Positions 1 to 4,641 of a stretch of DNA of 6,696 nucleotides are shown here, piece by piece (position 1 is the stretch's first letter; each line of letters starts with the position of its first letter). Source of the stretch: Deltaproteobacteria bacterium. GTDB taxonomy: Bacteria > Desulfobacterota > Syntrophia > Syntrophales > UBA5619. The stretch spans positions 1 through 6,696 of the forward strand of contig JAPLJY010000245.1 in the NCBI GenBank assembly GCA_026388345.1. Reading direction: 5' to 3'. Below the pieces are notes generated by a model that ran no database searches, was not told the DNA's origin, and saw only the letters and a list, made by a program, of their open reading frames with translations. The position numbers and the translations under genes were made by a program.

Positions 1-453
1 GGTCACGGGACGACGTTCACCATCTATCTCCCCGCTTCGGAGAGGGAGGTGATCGGGGAAAAGACGGAGACCGGGGCCGTCGCCAGGGGGACGGAGACGA
101 TCCTGCTGGTGGATGATGAAAAGATGGTCCTGGAGGTGAGCCGGGAGATGCTGGAGTCCTTGGGGTACCGGGTCTATGCGGCCGGGAGCGGTCAGGAGGC
201 GCTCGCCGTTTATATGGAGAAGCGGAAGGAGATTGACCTGGTGATTCTGGACATGATCATGCCGGGGATATCGGGAGGGGAGACCTTCGATCGTCTCCGG
301 GAGATCAATTCCGCGATCAAGGTTCTTCTTTCCAGCGGTTATAGCATCAACGGCGAGGCGCAGGAGATTCTGGAGCGCGGCTGCAACGGGTTTATCCAGA
401 AGCCCTTCCATCTCGAGAAACTTTCCGGGAAGGTCAGGGAGATGCTGGGCTGA
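1..453 (+). CDS. Hybrid sensor histidine kinase, C-terminal part (end of ATPase domain plus receiver domain), 5' end outside window
   Basis: The reading frame is open from base 1. Its first residues, GHGTTFTIYLP, match the G2 box and last strand of a histidine kinase HATPase domain, so this is the 3' end of a larger kinase gene and not a stand-alone regulator. A receiver domain follows, at about window residues 33-148. It has the acidic pair D38-D39 (in LLVDDE), the phospho-acceptor D84 (in VILDMIMPG), the switch Ser S112 (in LLSSGYS) and the conserved Lys K134 (in QKPF). All residues needed for phosphotransfer are therefore present. Known for the family: such receivers take phosphate from the kinase core's His, either to pass it on through a phosphorelay or to tune kinase output. 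No DNA-binding output domain follows, since the protein stops right after the receiver. The sensor domains, signal and partner lie outside the window. A likely terminator at 617-651 separates it from the next cluster. Confidence 0.93.
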   Translation, partial: GHGTTFTIYLPASEREVIGEKTETGAVARGTETILLVDDEKMVLEVSREMLESLGYRVYAAGSGQEALAVYMEKRKEIDLVILDMIMPGISGGETFDRLREINSAIKVLLSSGYSINGEAQEILERGCNGFIQKPFHLEKLSGKVREMLG

Positions 454-616
454 AACAGCCCTTCGTGAGTGCAATATCGATCTCACCTCAGTTGCCGGTT
501 GGGAAATATATTGACAAGTTGGCAAGAAAAGATCAATTTACAAATGCTATCCATAATCCTGTCCATCAACGCACCGCCAAACCTGATAGGGTGATGTATG
601 GTGGTAATGATCATAG

Positions 617-651
617 ACCCCGTTTCTTGCAAGAGAGCGGGGTTTTGTGTT
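617..651 (+). terminator. Probable intrinsic terminator of the hybrid kinase gene
   Basis: CCCCG (618-622) pairs with CGGGG (638-642). The inside can extend the stem through TTCTT/AAGA-type pairing with a small bulge, leaving a short loop around TGCA. A T-rich run (TTTTGTGTT, 643-651) follows at once. It lies about 165 bases after the kinase stop codon, far for a terminator but with no gene between. The stem is modest and the T tract is broken by G, so termination may be partial. Confidence 0.6.
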
Positions 652-727
652 GAAGGGAGACGGGTAAAATGAATTAAAAATGAATGGCAAAGAAGTAAGC
701 CGGAGAACATTCCCCAAGGAATAAAGG

Positions 728-745
728 CGGCATCGGGAGATGCCG
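728..745 (+). promoter_or_regulatory. Perfect 7-bp hairpin with GNRA tetraloop in the lemA leader
   Basis: CGGCATC (728-734), loop GGGA (735-738) and GATGCCG (739-745) form a perfect 7-bp stem closed by a GNRA-type tetraloop. The Shine-Dalgarno of lemA begins 17 bases later, so the hairpin should sit in the 5' leader of the mRNA without hiding the ribosome site. No T tract follows, so it is not a terminator. A role in mRNA stability or protein binding is possible but is inference. Confidence 0.5.
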
Positions 746-772
746 GTCTGCTCGACTTAAAAGGAGGGTGTG

Positions 773-1327
773 ATGTTTTTGATCATCATGATTGTCGGTC
801 TCGTCGTTTTTGGCCTTCTTGTCATCAGCCTTTACAATGGTCTCGTTGGCGCGCGCAATGAGGTCAAAAATGGCTGGAGCTCGATTGATGTGCAGCTCAA
901 GAGGCGTCATGACCTGATTCCCAACCTCATCGAGTCCGTCAAGGGCTATGCCGCCCACGAGCGGCAAACCCTCGATGAGGTCGTCAAGGCGCGCCAGCAG
1001 GCGGCGGCATTTGCGGGAAGCGTCGAAGAGAGGGCAAAGATTGAAAATGCACTGACCCAGTCCTTGCGATCCCTCATCGCCCTGGCCGAGGCCTACCCGG
1101 ACCTGAAAGCCAACCAGGGTTTCATTGCGCTGCAGGAAGAGCTGGCATCGACGGAGAACAAGATCGGTTTTTCCCGCCAGTATTATAACGATGCGGCCAT
1201 GCGATACAAAAACCGGGTGGAGATGTTCCCCGGCAACTTGATTGCCAATATGTTCAACTTCCAGGCTGAGGCCTTCTTTCAGTTAGAGGAGGCCGGGGAC
1301 CGCGTGGTCCCGCAAGTCAAGTTTTGA
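773..1327 (+). CDS. lemA: LemA family membrane-anchored protein
   Basis: A 184-residue protein, the usual size for the LemA family. An N-terminal hydrophobic helix (about residues 2-20) is followed by the family signature: YNGLVGARNEV (21-31), GWSSIDVQLKRR (34-45) and DLIPNLIESVKGYA (47-60). The second signature is in the C-terminal half: FIALQEEL, STENKI and RQYYNDAAMRY (about 117-145). The fold is a largely helical bundle, and the family's biochemical role is not settled. I chose ATG 773 over the in-frame GTG at 770. The Shine-Dalgarno AGGAGG (762-767) leaves 5 bases before 773 but only 2 before 770. It is the first gene of a same-strand cluster: a DUF350-like membrane protein starts 59 bases downstream, then the Hint/Tim44 protein. 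Co-transcription is likely from spacing but not shown. LemA proteins often neighbour genes for other membrane proteins of unclear function, and this cluster fits that habit. Confidence 0.95.
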   Translation: MFLIIMIVGLVVFGLLVISLYNGLVGARNEVKNGWSSIDVQLKRRHDLIPNLIESVKGYAAHERQTLDEVVKARQQAAAFAGSVEERAKIENALTQSLRSLIALAEAYPDLKANQGFIALQEELASTENKIGFSRQYYNDAAMRYKNRVEMFPGNLIANMFNFQAEAFFQLEEAGDRVVPQVKF

Positions 1328-1386
1328 GCCGGGATTGAAGATCACGGCGGCGGGATAACGCCGGCCGGTGAGAGAAAGGAGTCACG

Positions 1387-1656
1387 ATGACGGAGACGAT
1401 GAGCAACATTGGCTGGTCGGTGATTTTTTCGGTGGTTGGCGGTCTGGTGGGCATGGCGCTGATCCTGCTCGCTTCGGTCGTGGTGACGAGGCTGATGTGC
1501 CGCTTGACCCCGAACATTGACGAAGAGAAGGAGATTGCCCGGGGAAACAGGGCTGTGGCGGAATACTACAGCAGGATCGTGGCAGCCTGCATCCTCGGCG
1601 TGAGCATGGTTGTGGCTGCCGCGGTATTGGGCGGTGTCCTGTCCGCGCTCCATTAA
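1387..1656 (+). CDS. Small DUF350-like two-helix inner-membrane protein
   Basis: An 89-residue protein with two hydrophobic segments, about residues 9-34 and 64-87. They are separated by a polar stretch with PNIDEEKEIARGNRAVAEYY (42-61). The pattern of an acidic stretch, then E-I-x-x-G-N-x-A-V-A, then a second Gly/Ala-rich helix resembles DUF350 proteins such as E. coli YjfL. This product equals one DUF350 repeat, while many members carry two. The start is well set: AAGGAG (1376-1381) lies 5 bases before ATG 1387. It sits between lemA (59-base gap) and the Hint/Tim44 gene (31-base gap), so it is probably part of one operon and may form a membrane complex with its neighbours, which is inference. 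No catalytic residues are visible. The family assignment is by eye from a short motif; a generic small membrane protein is the alternative. Confidence 0.75.
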   Translation: MTETMSNIGWSVIFSVVGGLVGMALILLASVVVTRLMCRLTPNIDEEKEIARGNRAVAEYYSRIVAACILGVSMVVAAAVLGGVLSALH

Positions 1657-1687
1657 ATAAATCGATCGAATCATCGGGAAAACGTCC

Positions 1688-4420
1688 ATGAGAAAACAGG
1701 CTGTCCTGGCAGTAACGCTGATTGTATTGATGGCTTCGGTTTCAGCCTGGGCGCGGGGTGGCGGCGGTTGTCTGGCAAAGGGCACCCCGATTCCGACCCC
1801 GGCAGGCGCTGCCGCCATTGAGACTCTTCGCATCGGTGATCCGGTCTGGAGCGTTGTGGAAGGGAAACTCCAGGCGGGAACGGTGAAGGCGCTGACCGAG
1901 ACCAGGGCGGACCGTTACCTGGAAATCCTCGCGGGAGATTCCAGGGTGGTGATCACCCCGGAGCATCCGGTGATGGCGGGACCCGGAGAGTATCGCATCG
2001 CCAGGCTGCTGAAGGTCGGCGACCGGGTTTACCGGATGCGTCACGGAAAACTGAACGCGGTTCCAATCCGTTCCATTCAAAGTGTCCGGGCCCATTCATC
2101 GGCGTATAATTTGCTGGTGATGCCCGGCGGGACGTTCATTCCGGCCGACATCGTCGTTCACAATAAGGGATGCTTTCTTCCCGAGAGCCTGATTCTGCAA
2201 GCCGACGGCGCCGAAAAACCGATCAGCGCTGTCCGGCCGGGGGATTCATTGCTGGCCTATTCGCCGGAAGGGCGGATCGTTCAGACAAAGGTGAGAAATA
2301 TCCTTCGCCATACCGTGGATGAATATGTCATTCTCACGACCGAACGGCAAACCATCAGGGCCACCGCAGAGCATCCCTTCTATGTCGGACATGGCACCTT
2401 CAAGACACTCGACATCCTCAAGGTGGGCGACGCCATTTTTGCCCGGGACGGGCAGTCCCTGTCGGAGCAGCGCATTGTATCGATCAAGAGGGTTCGTGAG
2501 CGGGTCCCTGTTTTCAACCTTCAGACCGATCATCCGAACACCTTCTTTGCCGGCGGCGTTGCGGTGCATAACAAAGGCGGCGGAGGCGGGTGTTTCCCCG
2601 CCGGAACGATGATCCGCACACCCGCGGGCCGGACCCCCATTGAAAATCTGTCGGCGGGAGACAGGGTGCGGGCGGTCGACCCGGAAGGGGGGATGGTCGA
2701 GGCCGGCGTGGAGAAGCTCTTCGCGACCCGCTCTTCCGTCATAACGATCGAGACGGAGCAGGGTATGCTTCGAACAACCCCGGAACACCCGGTCGGGCTG
2801 CCCGGCGGGCTGTTTCTGGAGGCCGGCAAACTTCGGCCCGGACAAAAAGTGCTCATTTTAAACGATGGGATTTTGACCGGGAGCGCAACCCGCAAGCCCC
2901 GCCTTGCAGGCGGGGATAAGGAGCGCAATAATAAACAGACAGCTTCCTTGCCGGGAAGCTCCGCCCTGTGGGCGGAGAGCTTCCATCCCGCCGTTGTCAT
3001 TGGAACCTCGACGCAGGAACGGGAAGAGGTGGTCTACAACCTAAGCGTCGGCCGGCCGCACACCTTCCTGGCGGGCAACTTTCTGGTCCACAACAAGGGG
3101 GGAGGAGGTTCGAGCCATTCCAGCTCCAGCAGGTCCGGTTCCAGCGGCTCCGGTTCCGGCAGTTCCGGCGTTGCTATTGTCTTCTTCTTCGTTTTTGTGG
3201 TTTTGCCGATCATTCTGGTTGTGGTGGCGGTGCGGCGCAAAGACTCGAAAAGCGAAAACCTGGATTATCTTTACCCTCCCGCGGCGGTGGCGAAAAAGGC
3301 CGCGAAAACGGAGAAGCTCCTGAATTTTCTAAGCAAACAGGATCCATCGGTCTCTTCACCGGAATTGCAGAAGCTCGCCGAATCGACGTTTCGCAAGCTC
3401 CAGGAGTGTTGGGAAAAGCGCGATTATGGTCCCATGGAACCGCTCCTGATGCGGGTTCTGTTCCTTCAGCATACGGTTCAGCTTCAGGGGCTGACCCGGA
3501 ATCATGAGATCAACAGAATTGAAGATCTCAAGGTGGAGAGGGTGGATATTGTCAATGTCCGCTATACGGAGAAGAGCGATCAGCGGGAATTCAGCGCCCT
3601 GATTACCGCTTCGGCGCGAGATTACTATGTGGATGACCGCAATCACAAATATCTGCGGGGGGATAAAAGTTCAGCCCGGTTCCAGGAATTCTGGACATTT
3701 CATCGCTCGGGGGACCACTGGCTGCTCCGGGAGATTGAGCAGTCCGGCGAGTCCGATCTCCTCAAGGATGAAAATTTTGTCGAGATGTTGACCGATCAGA
3801 CCCTACAGGGGATCTATGGCGGGGCGGCGGGGAAAGAGGGAAAGGCTGGGCCGTGGCTGGAGAAGGGAACCGAAGAAAAGGCTACGCGCATCGAGCGCAT
3901 GTTGAACTTCCTGGTCCGGACGGACAAACTCTGGGATCGCCAGCAGATGCTGAATCGGGCGCGTCATCTGTTTTTAAGTGTGTTTCTGGCGCGGGAGTCC
4001 GGCGATCCGGCGCAGGTGCCTGAAGCGGACCTGTTTGGGGATGTGGCGGAAAGTCTTCGCAGGCAGATCCTCCAGTGGCAGATGGACGGGATGAATGTGG
4101 AATACCGGAATCTTTGTGTGCGCAAGGTGGAGCTGATCCTGGTCCGAAATTTCACCAACCCGGCCAAGGATGAGTTCACCGTGCGCATCAGCGCCCATGC
4201 CCAGAAAATTGTCCGCAAAGGGCGCCAGATCCTCAGCGGGCAGCAATACGTAACCCCTTTCGAGGAATATTGGACATTCGGCCGGCTGGATGAGGCATGG
4301 AAACTCAAGGAGGTTTTGCCGCCGGCCCGGGGTGAGAAGCTGATCGCCGAGGACAATGTGGATGAAGACAGCAGCGCCGGACAGATGCAATGGTACTATA
4401 GACAGACCCGCGCCAACTGA
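1688..4420 (+). CDS. Secreted/membrane mosaic protein: three Hint (intein-like) modules, one transmembrane helix, two Tim44-like domains
   Basis: A 910-residue protein. Order: signal peptide 1-22 (MRK, hydrophobic core, likely cut after AWA); Gly-rich RGGGG; Hint module 1 (C28-N159), 2 (C162-N295) and 3 (C302-N469); Gly/Ser linker KGGGGSSHSSSS onward (470-494); transmembrane helix about 495-515 followed by RRK; Tim44-like domain 1 about 541-690; Tim44-like domain 2 about 732-880. Each Hint module has a first Cys, a block B T-x-x-H (T90/H93, T226/H229, T364/H367) and a terminal His-Asn. Both Tim44-like domains end in a WTF motif (FWTFHRSGDHWLL, YWTFGRLDEAWKL). Positive charges after the helix suggest the Hint array is extracytoplasmic and the Tim44-like pair cytoplasmic. 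Hint domains cleave or splice peptide bonds autocatalytically; Lys follows each Asn here, so cleavage is likelier than splicing (inference). The Shine-Dalgarno is weak (GGGAA, 1676-1680). It is the last gene of the lemA cluster. Biological role unknown. Confidence 0.93.
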   Translation: MRKQAVLAVTLIVLMASVSAWARGGGGCLAKGTPIPTPAGAAAIETLRIGDPVWSVVEGKLQAGTVKALTETRADRYLEILAGDSRVVITPEHPVMAGPGEYRIARLLKVGDRVYRMRHGKLNAVPIRSIQSVRAHSSAYNLLVMPGGTFIPADIVVHNKGCFLPESLILQADGAEKPISAVRPGDSLLAYSPEGRIVQTKVRNILRHTVDEYVILTTERQTIRATAEHPFYVGHGTFKTLDILKVGDAIFARDGQSLSEQRIVSIKRVRERVPVFNLQTDHPNTFFAGGVAVHNKGGGGGCFPAGTMIRTPAGRTPIENLSAGDRVRAVDPEGGMVEAGVEKLFATRSSVITIETEQGMLRTTPEHPVGLPGGLFLEAGKLRPGQKVLILNDGILTGSATRKPRLAGGDKERNNKQTASLPGSSALWAESFHPAVVIGTSTQEREEVVYNLSVGRPHTFLAGNFLVHNKGGGGSSHSSSSRSGSSGSGSGSSGVAIVFFFVFVVLPIILVVVAVRRKDSKSENLDYLYPPAAVAKKAAKTEKLLNFLSKQDPSVSSPELQKLAESTFRKLQECWEKRDYGPMEPLLMRVLFLQHTVQLQGLTRNHEINRIEDLKVERVDIVNVRYTEKSDQREFSALITASARDYYVDDRNHKYLRGDKSSARFQEFWTFHRSGDHWLLREIEQSGESDLLKDENFVEMLTDQTLQGIYGGAAGKEGKAGPWLEKGTEEKATRIERMLNFLVRTDKLWDRQQMLNRARHLFLSVFLARESGDPAQVPEADLFGDVAESLRRQILQWQMDGMNVEYRNLCVRKVELILVRNFTNPAKDEFTVRISAHAQKIVRKGRQILSGQQYVTPFEEYWTFGRLDEAWKLKEVLPPARGEKLIAEDNVDEDSSAGQMQWYYRQTRAN
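1769..3094 (+). repeat. Tandem array of three diverged Hint modules inside one gene
   Basis: Module 1 is encoded at 1769-2164, module 2 at 2171-2572 and module 3 at 2591-3094. They are 132, 134 and 168 residues long. They open with CLAKGTPI, CFLPESLI and CFPAGTMI. Each then has an I-G-D, P-G-D or A-G-D turn, an EHP box, an L-x-x-G-D/Q turn, and a Y/F-N-L strand leading to VVHN, AVHN and LVHN. The spacers are only KG between 1 and 2 and KGGGGG between 2 and 3, and the array is bounded by RGGGG and KGGGGSS. The protein copies are clearly related, but I see no long DNA identity, so any duplication is old. Module 3 owes its extra length to the palindromic insert at 2880-2984. The closest known classes are bacterial intein-like (BIL) domains and the pretoxin-type Hint domain, which also end in VHN. 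Confidence 0.88.
2880..2984. repeat. In-frame palindromic insert within Hint module 3 (REP/MITE-like, origin unproven)
   Basis: This stretch codes for about 35 residues that modules 1 and 2 lack. It is made of inverted repeats. CCCCGCC (2897-2903) and GGCGGGG (2909-2915) form a 7-bp stem with loop TTGCA. AGCTTCC (2941-2947) can pair with GGAAGCT (2954-2960), but GGAAGCT can instead pair with a second AGCTTCC (2978-2984), stacked on CCGCCC/GGGCGG (2961-2966 with 2970-2975) around a TGT loop. A 9-base direct repeat GGAGCGCAA occurs at 2880-2888 and 2920-2928. The encoded residues (SATRKPRLAGGDKERNNKQT and onward) are hydrophilic with no recognisable domain. The structure suggests a small non-autonomous mobile palindrome, possibly an IS200/IS605-type end. 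The exact limits are uncertain, and the origin is inference. Confidence 0.65.
3308..4327 (+). other. Two tandem Tim44-like domains (cytoplasmic half of the mosaic protein)
   Basis: Residues 541-690 and 732-880 share an outline. Each starts with a KLLNFL or RMLNFL helix, then a helical stretch, then a strand-rich half (VERVDIVNV, VRKVELILV; ALITASARDY, TVRISAHAQK), and closes on F-x-E-F/Y-WTF-x-R. This is the pattern of the Tim44/MRPL45-like domain, a lipid- and protein-binding fold. Copy 1 is the better match (RGDKSSARFQEFWTFHRSGD). Copy 2 is more diverged and has its own C-terminal tail of about 30 residues. Bacterial proteins of the type signal peptide, Gly/Ser-rich stretch, transmembrane helix, Tim44-like domain are known without the Hint array, so I infer the Hint modules entered such a host protein. 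Confidence 0.75.
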
Positions 4421-4528
4421 GGCCGCAAGCCGTTTCCGAATCTCCCGGAGTCAATCCAATTTACCCATACGGAACATTCAACAGCCAAGACGGATTACGA
4501 TTGCCGCTGATCGGGTATAAATTTTCTG
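4421..4528. other. Spacer after the lemA cluster with no recognised element
   Basis: About 110 bases follow the stop codon of the Hint/Tim44 gene. I find no strong stem followed by a T tract, so no intrinsic terminator for the cluster can be named here. A TATAAA at 4516-4521 has no -35 match at a normal distance. Confidence 0.5.
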
Positions 4529-4557
4529 TTGACGCCAATAGATATTGTGGTTATAAC
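4529..4557 (+). promoter_or_regulatory. Sigma70-type promoter of nrdJ
   Basis: The -35 TTGACG (4529-4534) and -10 TATAAC (4552-4557) each match consensus at five of six bases, with the ideal 17-base spacer. Transcription should begin near 4563-4566, giving a leader of about 77 bases before the nrdJ start. An NrdR box fills the spacer between the two hexamers, and a second covers the start site. This is the arrangement expected for repression by NrdR. Confidence 0.8.
4535..4550 (+). promoter_or_regulatory. NrdR box 1 (upstream operator)
   Basis: CCAATAGATATTGTGG matches the NrdR box consensus ACACWATATATWGTGT at 12 of 16 positions. It lies exactly between the -35 and -10 hexamers of the nrdJ promoter. 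It begins 31 bases before box 2, about three helical turns, so both sites face the same side of the DNA. That is the known geometry for NrdR, the zinc-finger/ATP-cone repressor of bacterial ribonucleotide reductase genes. The nrdR gene is not in this window. Confidence 0.8.
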
Positions 4558-4565
4558 ATCCCCCC

Positions 4566-4581
4566 ATACAATATATAGTGT
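4566..4581 (+). promoter_or_regulatory. NrdR box 2 (downstream operator)
   Basis: ATACAATATATAGTGT matches the NrdR consensus at 15 of 16 positions, differing only at position 2. It covers the expected start site and first transcribed bases of nrdJ. With a 15-base linker to box 1, it completes the tandem operator pair typical of NrdR-controlled genes. Confidence 0.88.
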
Positions 4582-4586
4582 ATTTT

Positions 4587-4608
4587 CATGAATACCTATG
4601 GGTTCATG
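4587..4608 (+). promoter_or_regulatory. Small inverted repeat in the nrdJ leader
   Basis: CATGAA (4587-4592) is complementary to TTCATG (4603-4608), a 6-bp stem with a 10-base interior that may pair a little further. It lies in the predicted leader, about 20 bases before the Shine-Dalgarno. The stem is AT-rich and weak, and I cannot assign a function. Confidence 0.3.
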
Positions 4609-4641
4609 CCGAACATGACCACATAACAAGGAGATATCCTC

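Larger units (their letters stand above)
454..772. other. Gene-free spacer between kinase and lemA cluster
   Basis: I see no convincing gene in this stretch of about 320 bases. It is more AT-rich than its flanks. It contains a terminator-like hairpin (617-651), a GNRA-capped hairpin (728-745) and the lemA Shine-Dalgarno (762-767). Short open frames exist on both strands, but they lack ribosome binding sites and recognisable protein features. The promoter for the lemA cluster should lie between about 645 and 750. The best -10-like hexamer is TAAAAT at 665-670, but no good -35 sits at the right distance. Confidence 0.7.

Noticed and set aside
49..453. A free-standing response regulator starting at the GTG at 49
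   Set aside because: The same frame is open back to base 1 and encodes GHGTTFTIYLP, the end of a histidine kinase ATPase domain, so the receiver is the tail of a hybrid kinase.
511..540. TTGACA at 511-516 as a promoter -35
   Set aside because: At 16-18 bases downstream there is no acceptable -10 (CAATTT or AATTTA), and the nearest good hexamer, CATAAT at 552-557, is 35 bases away.
465..710. Short open frames on both strands in the spacer (465-653 + and 483-710 -)
   Set aside because: They have no ribosome binding site or recognisable motif, and they overlap the terminator hairpin.
770..775. GTG at 770 as the start of lemA
   Set aside because: It lies only 2 bases from the AGGAGG Shine-Dalgarno, while the ATG at 773 has a normal 5-base gap.
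2882..2990. A homing endonuclease domain inside Hint module 3
   Set aside because: The insert is only about 35 residues, has no LAGLIDADG or HNH motif, and its DNA is palindromic.
1769..3094. True splicing inteins
   Set aside because: The residue after each terminal Asn is Lys, not Ser, Thr or Cys, so the standard splicing pathway lacks its nucleophile. Cleavage, or non-canonical BIL-type splicing, is still possible.
2246..3507. Long open frames inside the Hint region (2246-2845 -, 2530-3000 -, 2968-3507 +)
   Set aside because: They are out-of-frame shadows of a GC-rich gene. They lack ribosome sites, and their products look compositionally random (rich in Arg, Pro and Gly).
4588..4626. A 12-codon leader peptide (MNTYGFMPNMTT) ending just before the nrdJ Shine-Dalgarno
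   Set aside because: No Shine-Dalgarno precedes its ATG, and there is no run of regulatory codons or attenuator. Chance is the simplest explanation.
4421..4641. A cobalamin riboswitch before nrdJ
   Set aside because: The predicted leader is only about 77 bases, I see no B12-box motif, and promoter plus NrdR boxes already explain the region.
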